Below are positions 9,719 through 17,475 of a stretch of DNA of 46,759 nt, piece by piece. How positions within the stretch are numbered: position 1 is the stretch's first letter; the number at the start of each line of letters is the position of its first letter. The position numbers and the translations under genes are program-made. This DNA comes from Nocardia seriolae NBRC 15557 (GTDB taxonomy: Bacteria; Actinomycetota; Actinomycetes; Mycobacteriales; Mycobacteriaceae): NCBI RefSeq assembly GCF_007990715.1, contig NZ_BJWY01000048.1:1-46759 (forward strand). Direction: 5' to 3'. The notes beneath the pieces were generated by a model. The model saw only the letters and a list, made by a program, of their open reading frames with translations. It did no database searches and was not told the DNA's origin.

Positions 9719-9760
9719 GAAAAGACCCGCCCCCGGTGTGATCCGGGGGCGGGTCTTTTC
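9719..9760. terminator. Strong bidirectional terminator between the mce operon and rnhA
   Basis: Perfect 18-bp inverted repeat: GAAAAGACCCGCCCCCGG (9719-9736), loop TGTGAT, then the exact complement ending TCTTTTC (9743-9760). A-rich and T-rich ends give a short U tract in both directions. It lies 15 bases after the stop of the last mce-operon gene and 30 bases from the stop of the convergent RNase H gene, so it can serve both. Confidence 0.9.
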
Positions 9761-9790
9761 CGCTGTTCGCCGCTGTCGCCGACGAAGGCG

Positions 9791-10456
9791 TCAGAACAGC
9801 GTGAGCGCCTCGGGCGCAGTCGTTTTCGCGGCCACCGCCTTGCGGCGCGGGGTTTGGGGCGCGGAATGCGTGGCGGCGGCGACCATCTCGGCGTGCTCGG
9901 CCGGCTTGGTGATCGGGAGCGGTTCGGTCTTGGGCTCGGTGATCGGCAGCGGCTCGGTCACCGGGTCCGAGGGAGCCGGAGCCTCCGGCTGTGTGTCAAC
10001 AGCCTCCGGCTCGGTGGTGAGCCCGGAGGCGGCGGCCTGGCGGGCGGCCTGCCCGGCCAGCCCGTCGGCCTGCTCGTTGAAGTAGTTGCCGACGTGGCCG
10101 CGCACCCAGCGGAACCGGACCGGGCCGGGGCGGGTGGCGATGGCGCGGTCGATCTGCTGGATCAACTCGACGTTCTTGACCGCGGCGCCCGTGGAGGTCT
10201 TCCAGCCAGTGTTGCGCCAGCCGTTGATCCACTCGGAGGCGCACTTGATGGCGTAGAGCGAATCGCTCTCGATGAGTAGGGGTTCGGGACCCGGATGCGC
10301 CCGCACCGCCTCGAGCAGCGCGCGCAACTCCGCGATCTGATTGGTGCCCGAGGGCCCCCCGCCACTGGCCGAGCCGCCCGCGTGATTGACCCAGGCCCAG
10401 CCGATCGCGCCGCCCGGATTGCGCAGGCATGATCCGTCGGTGCTCACGATGATCAT
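9791..10456 (-). CDS. rnhA: Ribonuclease HI with extended C-terminal tail
   Basis: Cleaves RNA in RNA-DNA hybrids. The start ATG 10456 gives MIIVSTDGSC at once. The catalytic acidic set is visible: Asp7 (STDGS), Glu43 (IAELRA), Asp65 (ESDS) and Asp131 (NEQAD), with the helper His121 (RGHVG). The catalytic domain ends near residue 145. A tail of about 75 residues follows, rich in Pro, Glu and Ala, with a duplicated TEPLPITEP/K unit, and is probably disordered. It follows the SRPBCC gene after a 10-base gap and is probably cotranscribed with it. Confidence 0.93.
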   Translation of the reverse strand: MIIVSTDGSCLRNPGGAIGWAWVNHAGGSASGGGPSGTNQIAELRALLEAVRAHPGPEPLLIESDSLYAIKCASEWINGWRNTGWKTSTGAAVKNVELIQQIDRAIATRPGPVRFRWVRGHVGNYFNEQADGLAGQAARQAAASGLTTEPEAVDTQPEAPAPSDPVTEPLPITEPKTEPLPITKPAEHAEMVAAATHSAPQTPRRKAVAAKTTAPEALTLF

Positions 10457-10466
10457 GCGGCCTACC

Positions 10467-10967
10467 CTACGCGATCCGGCCGACAAGATCGGTGCCGTGG
10501 AATTCCTCTATCTCCCTGCGCAATTGCGACTCCGTTCGGCGGACCGTGGCCTGCACCAATGCGGCGTCCAGCTTGGACAGCAACTTGCCGGTGAGGCCCC
10601 GCGGGACCCAGTACTCCGTCTCCGAGGTCAGCACCGCGCGGCCGTAGCCGAGCGGGTCGAAGCGCAGGGTGATGACACAGAAGTTGGAGCACGCCGACGC
10701 CGGCTTCCCCGTCCGGCGTCGGCGCAGTGTGTACTCGATGACCGCGTTGCGGCGGTAGTCGGTGATCTCACACTCGATGGTGGGATGCCACAGGCCGACC
10801 CGGAGGGTGGCGGCGAAGACGGCTCCGGCACCATGATCGGAGTCCCCGATCGGTTCGAACCCGACCACGCCGAAAGCCCAGTCCGGCACGAACTGATGGT
10901 TGTCCGTGTATGTGAACGCGACTTCCACCGGTGCGCCGACATCACTCGCGTACTTGAAATGGCCCAT
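10467..10967 (-). CDS. SRPBCC (START/polyketide-cyclase-like) family protein
   Basis: Protein of 166 residues beginning MGHFKYASDVGAPVEVAFTYT, the typical first strand and helix of an SRPBCC ligand-binding fold. It contains repeated beta strands (IECEITDYRRNAVIEYTL, VLTSETEYWVPRG) and ends in a long amphipathic helix (about residues 132-155). Proteins of this family bind hydrophobic ligands or act as cyclases; no ligand can be inferred. Start at ATG 10967, preceded by GGGAG with good spacing. Upstream (10990-11025) is a short AT-rich patch that may hold its own promoter. Confidence 0.8.
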   Translation of the reverse strand: MGHFKYASDVGAPVEVAFTYTDNHQFVPDWAFGVVGFEPIGDSDHGAGAVFAATLRVGLWHPTIECEITDYRRNAVIEYTLRRRRTGKPASACSNFCVITLRFDPLGYGRAVLTSETEYWVPRGLTGKLLSKLDAALVQATVRRTESQLRREIEEFHGTDLVGRIA

Positions 10968-11017
10968 AGGCTGCTCCCTGTCCCACGGCTGCCTTAAAAG
11001 TACTACAGCAATCCTAT

Positions 11018-12226
11018 TTATTGAACGAAGTCGTCCAATCGGTCCGCTATGTACTCGGCGATGGGCAGGGCCGAGGTGGCCGCCGGGGACGGGGCATTGA
11101 GCACGTGTACGGAGCGCGGCGTGCGCTCGAGCAGGAAATCGTGGGCCAGCGTGCCGTCGCGCAGCACGGCCTGGGCCCGGATGCCGGCCTCGCGCGGCAA
11201 CAGGTCGGCGACCGTCAGTTCCGGGCAGTAGCGGCGGCACTCGGCCAGATAGCCGCGCTTGAACAGCGAGTTGCGCAGCTCCCGCCAGCCGGTGCGGACA
11301 TTGGCGGCGGCCACCCGATGAAAACCGCGGAAGCCCAGGATCTCCCGGGCGTCGCGCAGGTTCACGCTGCCCTTGCGATAGCCCTCCCGGGCCAGGCCCA
11401 GCACGGCATTGGGCCCGACGGTCAGCTCGCCGTCGATGGTGGGGCTCAGATGCACGCCCAGGAACGGCAATTCGGGATCGGGGATCGGGTAGATCAGGGT
11501 CCGCACCAGATTCGCGCGCTCCGGCGGCAAGCGGTAGTACTCGCCGCGGAACGGCACGATGCGCAGCTCGAGGTCCAGGCCCGCCAGCCGGGCCATCCGG
11601 TCGGCCTGCAGGCCCGCGCACACCACCAGCCGCCGGGCCTGCCAGCTCCCGGCCGGGCCGGAAATCGTTACCGCTGAGTCTGTTTCGGTCAGGGCGGTGA
11701 TCTCCGTGTTCAGCGCGATCTCGCCCCCGGCCGTGCGGACATCCGCGGCCAGCGCCCGGGTGACCGAGCCGTAGTCGATGATGCCGGTGCTCGCCACGAA
11801 CAGCGCCCCGACCCCGGTGATCCGCGGCTCCCGCCGCACCAGCTCGGCGGCGTCCAGCCGTTCCACCTCGACCCCGTTGGTGACCGACCGCTCGTACAGC
11901 GCCAGCATCCGCGCCTGCTCGGCGGCATCGGTGGCCACCAGCAGTTTTCCGCATTCCCGGAATGGAATGTCGTGTGCCGCGGCGAATTTCTTGGTCAGCT
12001 CCGCGCCGCGCACGCACAGCCGCGCCTTCAGGCTGCCGGGCTCGTAGTAGATGCCCGAGTGGATGACCCCGCTGTTGTGCCCGGTCTGATGCCGGCCCAG
12101 GGCCTCGGCCTTCTCGACCAGCAGCAGGCTCGCCGCCGGATGGCGTTCGAGAATGCGGTGCGCGGTGGCCACCCCGACGATGCCGCCGCCGATCACGCAG
12201 TAGTCGTACACACCGGGAAGTCTCAC
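11018..12226 (-). CDS. lhgO: L-2-hydroxyglutarate oxidase / FAD-dependent oxidoreductase
   Basis: FAD-dependent oxidase, 402 residues, expected to oxidise L-2-hydroxyglutarate to 2-oxoglutarate. The N-terminus has the dinucleotide-binding motif GGGIVG (about residues 13-18) followed by VEKAEALGRHQTGHNSGVIH and GIYYEPGSLKA, a stretch highly characteristic of LhgO. The FAD-binding C-terminal GIRAQAVLRDG is present. The GTG start at 12226 overlaps the stop of the upstream gene by 4 bases (GTGA), which supports it over a second GTG at 12211. TAA stop at 11018-11020. Confidence 0.88.
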   Translation of the reverse strand: MRLPGVYDYCVIGGGIVGVATAHRILERHPAASLLLVEKAEALGRHQTGHNSGVIHSGIYYEPGSLKARLCVRGAELTKKFAAAHDIPFRECGKLLVATDAAEQARMLALYERSVTNGVEVERLDAAELVRREPRITGVGALFVASTGIIDYGSVTRALAADVRTAGGEIALNTEITALTETDSAVTISGPAGSWQARRLVVCAGLQADRMARLAGLDLELRIVPFRGEYYRLPPERANLVRTLIYPIPDPELPFLGVHLSPTIDGELTVGPNAVLGLAREGYRKGSVNLRDAREILGFRGFHRVAAANVRTGWRELRNSLFKRGYLAECRRYCPELTVADLLPREAGIRAQAVLRDGTLAHDFLLERTPRSVHVLNAPSPAATSALPIAEYIADRLDDFVQ

Positions 12227-12915
12227 ACAGCGACGGTGCTCGAGTCTTCCCCGTGCGCCGGAACCTCCGGACTCGCGGCAGCCGGGACCGGATGCCGTGC
12301 GATCTGCAGCCCGTAGCGGCCCAGGCCCGGATCCGAGAGGGTCAGCGTGATGTCGCCGTGGCTGTCCACGTCGGTCCGCAGCTGGGTATTGCCCGTCGGA
12401 TCGGCGGTGATGCCCAGCCGTTCACCCAGCGGCGTGCGCAGCAGCGTATCGGTCAGCGCGGCGAAGACATTGGTATCGACGGTCAGGGTCACCGTGTCGT
12501 GCTGGGCCGCGGCCACCTGCGCGCCCAGATAGGTGGCGCCGAGCCGGACCTGCGCGGCGAGCGGCCGCGGCACCTCGTTGGCCGTGGCGGCCCCCGTTCC
12601 CGGGGTGCGGGCCGGAATCGGCTGCAGCCCGGTCGATTCCACCGGGTGATTGGTGAAAAACGAAGTCAGGCCCACCTTCTCGGCACCGGACGGGTCGGGT
12701 CGGTCGGCACCGGGTTCGATGATGGCCGGGCGGTTGCCGGGCCCGGCGGTGGCGAGCTTGCCCGGCTCGTGTGCCATCTCATTGGCGATATAGGAGCCCG
12801 CGGCGACGGTCAGCCCGATGCTGGCCATGCTCGCGGTGACAATGGCGCTGTAGCGGAACGCCTGGGCCGTGCGCCGGGTCGACCGGGCGGCCTGGGCCGC
12901 GAGTTCATGCGACAT
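12223..12915 (-). CDS. Membrane-anchored protein of unknown function
   Basis: Protein of 230 residues that I do not recognise. Start ATG 12915 (MSHELAAQ) is favoured by the GGAAAGGA-like site just upstream; a longer opening to 13197 has no coding character. A single hydrophobic span at about residues 19-44 suggests membrane anchoring with the rest outside. The region from about 45 to 105 is rich in Gly, Pro and Ala. The C-terminal half has alternating hydrophobic strands (HDTVTLTVDTNVFAAL, HGDITLTLSDPGLGRYGL). It is translationally coupled to lhgO, but a functional link is unproven. Confidence 0.6.
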   Translation of the reverse strand: MSHELAAQAARSTRRTAQAFRYSAIVTASMASIGLTVAAGSYIANEMAHEPGKLATAGPGNRPAIIEPGADRPDPSGAEKVGLTSFFTNHPVESTGLQPIPARTPGTGAATANEVPRPLAAQVRLGATYLGAQVAAAQHDTVTLTVDTNVFAALTDTLLRTPLGERLGITADPTGNTQLRTDVDSHGDITLTLSDPGLGRYGLQIARHPVPAAASPEVPAHGEDSSTVAV

Positions 12916-13279
12916 GACTGGTGCGTCCTTTCCCTCTCCCCTGGTCCCCCTGCGTCTGAACGACGCAGCGACCCGCACCATTGAAAGTCGTACGCCCGTC
13001 CAGGTTACGGGGCGAAGGTAACCTCCGGTAAACCGACTCTCCATTGAGAGCAGGATCACAGCATGGAAAGGTTGGACATCAACAGGTTTTCCCCGGCGAA
13101 AGGCTGGGTAAAAACTCTGTAGCGGCGAGCGCCAACTCGACTGCCATCGAAGAGACCTCCGGCCAACGGCGTCCGGTCGGCACCAGGCACGGCGCACCCA
13201 GGCTGGCGCTCGCTCGCTCCCGAAAGAAGAGCCCTGTGGGAATTGGGGATTCTGGTCGGAGGCCGGGATCAGCGGCGGG
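12916..13279. other. Non-coding stretch upstream of the membrane-anchored gene
   Basis: About 360 bases without a gene I can support. The part near 12916-13040 should hold the promoter of the leftward gene and contains a GGTTAC/GTAACC inverted repeat (listed separately). I see nothing convincing in 13040-13270. The extreme right end runs into the hairpin covering the stop of the next gene. Confidence 0.5.
13003..13034. promoter_or_regulatory. Candidate operator: GGTTAC inverted repeat plus GGTAAACC
   Basis: GGTTAC at 13003-13008 and its exact complement GTAACC at 13018-13023 enclose 9 bases. A third related element, GGTAAACC, lies at 13027-13034. They sit 88-120 bases upstream of the ATG at 12915 on the leftward strand. 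The spacing suits a dimeric regulator, but no binding family is recognised. Confidence 0.3.
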
Positions 13280-13299
13280 TCAGACGAACTGACCCGCCG
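13273..13299 (-). terminator. Hairpin over the stop codon of the TIGR03084-like gene
   Basis: Eleven-base-pair perfect stem CGGCGGGTCAG / CTGACCCGCCG with loop ACGAA. The stop codon at 13280-13282 lies inside the stem. No T tract follows, so this would be a GC-only terminator or an mRNA 3-prime stabiliser. Confidence 0.5.
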
Positions 13300-14071
13300 T
13301 TCGGCCGTTTCCGGGGGGACCGGCGAAAGCCTGTGCCAGGCCCAGCCATTCGCGGGCGTCGTCGCCCACCACCTGCAGCGCGAGGTCGTCGAAGTGCCGG
13401 CGCTGGGTCACCAGCAGGCAGAAATCCAAGGCGGGGCCGGTGATTCGCTGCGCGGCGTCCTCGGGACCCCACGTCCACACCGGGCCGTCGGGTGCGGTCA
13501 GTTCGACCCGGAACTCCTCGGCGGGCGCGGCCTTGCCGTGCGTCGCGAACGCGAAATTGCGGGTGCGCACGCCGATGTGCGCGATATGCCGCAGGCGCGC
13601 GGTGGGTTCGCGGGTGATGCCCAGCGCGTCGGCCACGTCCTGTCCGTGCGCCCAGGTCTCCATGAGCCGGGCGGTGATCATGGACGCCGCGCTCATGGGC
13701 GGCCCGAACCACGGCAGCTTGGTGCCCGCCGGGACCGTGCGCAGCGCCTCGACCAGGGCCGCGCGATCCCGTCGCCAATCGGCGAGCAGTTGCGGCGCAG
13801 GGGTTTTCGCGCCCTGTTCGGCGGCCTCGTCCACGAAGGTGAGGACCTTGGGCAGCGCCTCCTGCACCAGCCGGTCGAATTCCACCGGATCGGTGGCGGC
13901 GATCGCGGCGACCCCGTCGGTCCAGTTCAGGTGGGCGATCTGGTGGGCGATGGTCCACCCGGCGGCCGGGGTGTCGTGCTGCCAATCGGCCGGATCGAGA
14001 TCGGCGATCAGCGCGTCCAGGTCGGCGCATTCGGCGGTGAAGTCGGCGAGCAATGCCTCGAGATCGGCCAC
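13280..14071 (-). CDS. TIGR03084-type / mycothiol-dependent maleylpyruvate isomerase-like protein
   Basis: Protein of 263 residues with a DinB-like four-helix N-terminal domain. His residues spaced as for metal binding are visible: WTIAHQIAHLNW near residues 38-49 and METWAHGQDVADAL near 137-150. The C-terminal domain (about 165-263) has the alpha/beta pattern of the MDMPI C-terminal family. Relatives use mycothiol or act in unknown steps of small-molecule metabolism. The GTG start at 14071 (MADLEALLADF) fits the family better than an upstream ATG that adds a Cys-rich leader. Confidence 0.8.
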   Translation of the reverse strand: MADLEALLADFTAECADLDALIADLDPADWQHDTPAAGWTIAHQIAHLNWTDGVAAIAATDPVEFDRLVQEALPKVLTFVDEAAEQGAKTPAPQLLADWRRDRAALVEALRTVPAGTKLPWFGPPMSAASMITARLMETWAHGQDVADALGITREPTARLRHIAHIGVRTRNFAFATHGKAAPAEEFRVELTAPDGPVWTWGPEDAAQRITGPALDFCLLVTQRRHFDDLALQVVGDDAREWLGLAQAFAGPPGNGRTAGQFV

Positions 14072-14158
14072 CGGGCCAGCATCGCAGCACCGCCGGAAAA
14101 ATGCAAGCACGCGTGCTTGATTTTCTACCGGGGCCGGTTCGGCCCCGGAAAAGGTTGT

Positions 14159-15514
14159 CTACCAGCCGAAAAGGATCAGGTGCACGGCCCCGACCACCAG
14201 GCCCAGCGCCGCACCGTGCAGATACAGCAGCCACGCGTCCTGCTCGATCGAGGCGTAGAACATCTCCATGAACTCGCCCGGGGTGAGCTGTTGCAGCTTG
14301 CGAGCGGCGAACTCGTCGATCTTCTTGGCCTGGGCGGCCGCGAACTCCGGATCGTCGGCCAGGCTCGGAGCCAGCCCGACCGCGGCCGAGGTGGCGCCGA
14401 CCTTCAGATTGTCGAACTGGCGCCTGCCGAAAACGGTGCGCACCACCGAGTGCGTGGGCCCGAGCTGGCGGTGGATCTCCTGCGAGATGAGTCGTTCCAG
14501 CAGCTGCCGCGTCTTGTCGCCGTTGGGCCCGTCCAGCAGTTCGCGGGCCAGGTTCGGCAGGGTGAGCACCTGGTAGGCCAGGATGTTCGCGAGATCGGCC
14601 GCGGCCTCGGGCTGCCGCTTGGCCAGCAGCGCCTGCTTCCACAGGTCCTTGTAGCGCGGCTGCGGATCACCCGGCTCGAACACCACCTTGACCGCGATGA
14701 CGTTCACCAGCACGCCGATGGCCGCCGCCGCCGAGAGGATGACGAACCAGCCCGGCAGCCAGCCCACCACCGGAATGCGGTGGTGCACCTGCATATACAG
14801 CGCCAGCAGCAGGCCGAAGGGCGCGCCCAGCAGGCCGATGCGCACCATGAACCGCAGCTCCGGCGCGGCGATGGTGGTGGTCAGGTCCTTGAGGATCTCC
14901 GGGTTCTCCCGCAGATACCGGATGACGAAGTCCTTGATGTCGATGAGCTGATCGACATTGTCGCCGAGCTGCTCGAAGGCATTGCGGGCCAAGGTCGGCA
15001 ACTGGCGTTCGATGCGCTGATACAGCACATTGCGCGCGGCCTTGGGCACCGCGCCCCACAGATCCGGATTCTCCTGATTCATGATCTCGTCGACCATGGC
15101 CGGCACCTGCTTGCGCCCCACCTCCGCGATGTAGTCCGCGATCCCCTCGAGATCCAGCTCATGAATGAAATCCCGAGGGCTCCCGATCCGCATCAGCGCC
15201 TTGTCCACGCAGATACTGGCCATCTTCTCCGACCGAGCCGGAATGAACCCCTGAAACCCCAGTCGCTTCCCGTCCCCGGAAAAGGTAGGCAGCACCTGCA
15301 CCCGCCGCGGGAAGTACGGATAGAGGTACTCGAGCCCCGGCACCCGGAATCCCTTGAAGTAGACCGGCCAGAACAACATCAGCACACCGGTCCAGTTGGT
15401 GAGCCACCCGGCAATCGCGCTGAAGATCGGAAAGCTGATCAAATCGACGACAAGCTTCGGCTGCCCCGTCAACTGTTCCCAATCGAGGAACACTCCCGAG
15501 GCCAATGTCGTCAT
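14159..15514 (-). CDS. DUF445 family membrane protein
   Basis: Protein of 451 residues with membrane spans near the N-terminus (about 22-50, including AGWLTNWTGVLMLFWPVYF), in the middle (about 225-275) and at the C-terminus (LYLHGAALGLVVGAVHLILF). The motif WLTNWxAVxMLF with FxGFIPAR is typical of DUF445 (YheB-like) proteins. Their function is unknown; a role in the cell envelope is often suggested. Start ATG 15514 has a strong GGGGGAC ribosome site 7 bases upstream. Monocistronic, 87 bases upstream of the leftward TIGR03084-like gene. Confidence 0.82.
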   Translation of the reverse strand: MTTLASGVFLDWEQLTGQPKLVVDLISFPIFSAIAGWLTNWTGVLMLFWPVYFKGFRVPGLEYLYPYFPRRVQVLPTFSGDGKRLGFQGFIPARSEKMASICVDKALMRIGSPRDFIHELDLEGIADYIAEVGRKQVPAMVDEIMNQENPDLWGAVPKAARNVLYQRIERQLPTLARNAFEQLGDNVDQLIDIKDFVIRYLRENPEILKDLTTTIAAPELRFMVRIGLLGAPFGLLLALYMQVHHRIPVVGWLPGWFVILSAAAAIGVLVNVIAVKVVFEPGDPQPRYKDLWKQALLAKRQPEAAADLANILAYQVLTLPNLARELLDGPNGDKTRQLLERLISQEIHRQLGPTHSVVRTVFGRRQFDNLKVGATSAAVGLAPSLADDPEFAAAQAKKIDEFAARKLQQLTPGEFMEMFYASIEQDAWLLYLHGAALGLVVGAVHLILFGW

Positions 15515-15676
15515 AGCAGCGTCCCCCTGTGGCCGAGCTGATGTTGAGAAAACGGACTCCCAACACTCTCACCGGCATGAGGTGCTGTCAAAAGCTCGTG
15601 GCCTGGATCAACATGCCGTGTCGCGGCTGTCGCAAGGCCTTGCGCCAGTCCTTGATCGGCGAACTCCACCATCGAG

Positions 15677-15693
15677 TAATACCAGCGTATTAT
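15677..15693 (+). promoter_or_regulatory. Palindromic operator overlapping a -10 box of the toxin-antitoxin-like pair
   Basis: Perfect 6-bp palindrome TAATAC-CAGC-GTATTA (15677-15692). The right arm overlaps TATTAT (15688-15693), a close match to the -10 consensus. The GTG start of the first gene lies at 15703, 9 bases after the -10, so the transcript is probably leaderless or nearly so. No -35 element is evident. A palindrome here suits autorepression by the pair. Confidence 0.6.
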
Positions 15694-15702
15694 CGTGGTG
15701 TT

Positions 15703-15981
15703 GTGGAGTACGTGTGGTCGCCGACAGCCAAACAGTTCCTCCAGCGCTTTCAGGTCCGTACCTGGGAGGTGATGGAAGTCCTGTACTCGTCTCACCGATG
15801 GCCACGCCCGGCCCGTACCGATCAAGATCTATCGGTGCTGACCGTGTGGGGACGCAGCGATGAAGGCCGCCCATTGGTGGTTATGCTGCCCTCGCCCTCC
15901 GCACGCTGGGAAATCCTGATGGCCGTGCCGATGGGACCGCACCAGCTCACCGAGTACAACGCATGGGAGGCCAACCAATGA
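15703..15981 (+). CDS. Small protein, candidate BrnT/RelE-like toxin
   Basis: Protein of 92 residues starting VEYVWSPTAKQFLQRF from the GTG at 15703; codons further upstream lack a plausible start context. Short helices are followed by strands ending in VWGRSDEGRPLVVML, which resembles the GRTDDGRxLxVV strand pair of BrnT-type RelE-fold toxins. The ATGA overlap with the next gene, the toxin-first order (as in brnTA), and the palindrome upstream support a type II toxin-antitoxin reading. The similarity is weak and from memory, so another small regulator-partner role remains possible. Confidence 0.55.
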   Translation: MEYVWSPTAKQFLQRFQVRTWEVMEVLYSSHRWPRPARTDQDLSVLTVWGRSDEGRPLVVMLPSPSARWEILMAVPMGPHQLTEYNAWEANQ

Positions 15982-16304
15982 GCGACCCGACAGAACCCGG
16001 CTACCCGAGCACCCCCGAGGAAGCCGCCGCATTCCTGGAAGGCCTGACTCTCGACGACACGGCCGCTGTGCCGCCGTTGCCGCCGACCGCCGACGAGATC
16101 GAGACCGGCATGGTCACCACCTCCCTGAAACTCCCCGCCGCGCTGCGGGACCGCGTCCGGGAGACCGCTGCCGAGCACTGCATCACGGCGAGCATGCTGA
16201 TCCGCCAGTACATCGAAATGGGCTTGGCCGCCGAACAGCCCGGACGTATGATCCCGCTCTCCGACGCTATCCGTGTCTTGTCCAGCCTGCGCGAAACCGC
16301 CTGA
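15978..16304 (+). CDS. Small RHH-type DNA-binding protein, candidate antitoxin
   Basis: Protein of 108 residues. Residues 1-45 are acidic and proline-rich, the sort of flexible segment that wraps a toxin. Residues 46-82 (VTTSLKLPAALRDRVRETAA, then a second helix with SMLIRQYIEMGL) read as strand-helix-helix, a ribbon-helix-helix DNA-binding fold. Start ATG 15978 overlaps the preceding stop (ATGA). It ends 5 bases before the convergent dehydrogenase stop. It probably represses its own promoter at 15677-15692. Here the DNA-binding part is C-terminal. Confidence 0.6.
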   Translation: MSDPTEPGYPSTPEEAAAFLEGLTLDDTAAVPPLPPTADEIETGMVTTSLKLPAALRDRVRETAAEHCITASMLIRQYIEMGLAAEQPGRMIPLSDAIRVLSSLRETA

Positions 16305-16309
16305 CTGGA

Positions 16310-17338
16310 TCAGGGTTTCAGGATGATCCGGATGGGGTTGCCCTCTTTGGCCTCCAGGGTGTGGACGGCCTTGGCGGCGTCGGCGAGTGGGAGTACCGCG
16401 CTGACCGAGCGGGAGAAGTCGACGCGCTGGAGGCCTTGGAGTTTCACCAGTTTGGAGACGTCTTCGGGCTGGGAGCCGTAGTGGCCGCGGACCTGCTGCT
16501 GGAAGAAGCTGAAGGCGGTGCCGCCGGTGATGGTGATGGGCGTGTCGGTGAGTCCGACCAGGACCAGGCGGCCCTGCGGGGCGAGGCAGACGACGGCCTG
16601 TTCGCGTACGGGGGCGACGCCCGCGAAGTCGAAGGCGGCGTTGAGGCCGGTGCCGGTGGTCTCGAAGACCTTGCGGCGCAGGTCGGGGTCGGCGGGGTCG
16701 AGGGCCAGGTCGGCGCCGAAGTCCAGGGCGCGTTCGCGCGCCGCGGGGAGCGGGTCCACCGCGATGATGGGCGCGGCTCCGACCAGGCGCAGCAGCTGGA
16801 TGCCGTGCGCGCCGAGGCCGCCCACACCCCAGACGCCCACGGCCTCACCGGGTTTCACCTCGGCGGTGGCGGTGATGGCGGCCCACGGGGTGGACACCGC
16901 GTCGGGGATGAAGCACGCCTGCTCGAAGGGCAGTTCGTCGGGGATCGGGACCAGGGTGTCCACTCGCGCCAGCGTGTATTCGGCCCAGCCGCCGTCGTAG
17001 TCGACGCCGCGGGTGTAGGTGGCCGCGCCGCGCAGCTCCCCGGCCTGCAACACCACGCGATCGCCGACCTTCGCGCTCGTCACGCCCGGCCCGAGGGCGT
17101 GCACGGTCCCCGCCACCTCGTGCCCGAGGGTGACCACATCTCCCGGCAGGAACAGCGGGGTCAGCGTCCCGTCGATGAGGTGCACATCCGACAGGCACAC
17201 ACCGGCCGCCTCCACCTTGATCAGCACATGATCCGGCCCCGGCTCCGGAATCGGCACCTCGTCCAACTCCAGCCGTCGCGAGCGCGGCGACTCCGAACGC
17301 GGTCCCAGATGTAGTCGTGCGGCCAGCATGGTGCTCAT
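16310..17338 (-). CDS. Zinc-type alcohol dehydrogenase (MDR superfamily)
   Basis: NAD(P)-dependent dehydrogenase of 342 residues. The catalytic-zinc ligands are visible at Cys48 (GVCLSDVH) and in the GHE motif at His73-Glu74 (LGHEVAG). The Rossmann motif VWGVGGLGAHG lies near residue 180. The structural-zinc lobe is absent: where four Cys would stand the sequence reads LQAGELRGAATYTRGVDYDGG. Start ATG 17338 has GAGGAG 5 bases upstream. It follows the broken hydrolase by 137 bases and probably belongs to the same catabolic set. The open frame continues upstream into the hydrolase by chance. Confidence 0.85.
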   Translation of the reverse strand: MSTMLAARLHLGPRSESPRSRRLELDEVPIPEPGPDHVLIKVEAAGVCLSDVHLIDGTLTPLFLPGDVVTLGHEVAGTVHALGPGVTSAKVGDRVVLQAGELRGAATYTRGVDYDGGWAEYTLARVDTLVPIPDELPFEQACFIPDAVSTPWAAITATAEVKPGEAVGVWGVGGLGAHGIQLLRLVGAAPIIAVDPLPAARERALDFGADLALDPADPDLRRKVFETTGTGLNAAFDFAGVAPVREQAVVCLAPQGRLVLVGLTDTPITITGGTAFSFFQQQVRGHYGSQPEDVSKLVKLQGLQRVDFSRSVSAVLPLADAAKAVHTLEAKEGNPIRIILKP

Positions 17339-17475
17339 ATGCTCCTCGTTCCGTTCGGACCACCCGCCCCGGCCGCCATGGTAGGCGGTCGCGGCACCGA
17401 CTCGGGCGATTTGCCCGATCGGCCCAGGGTGGGCACCCCTTGGCCGTCGATTTCCGCTTCGCGCAGGGAAATTCG

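Noticed and set aside
13003..13060. Possible ydaO-type (c-di-AMP) riboswitch.
   Set aside because: The inverted repeat is too short and the conserved riboswitch segments are missing.
12916..13197. Longer N-terminus for the gene at 12223-12915.
   Set aside because: The extra residues lack family or signal features, and a good ribosome site precedes the ATG at 12915.
15529..15702. Longer N-terminus for the candidate toxin.
   Set aside because: It would place the palindrome and -10 box inside the gene; the added residues look non-coding.
17402..17418. Small TCGGGC/GCCCGA hairpin between the broken hydrolase and the dehydrogenase.
   Set aside because: Six-base stem without a T run in GC-rich DNA; too weak to call a terminator.
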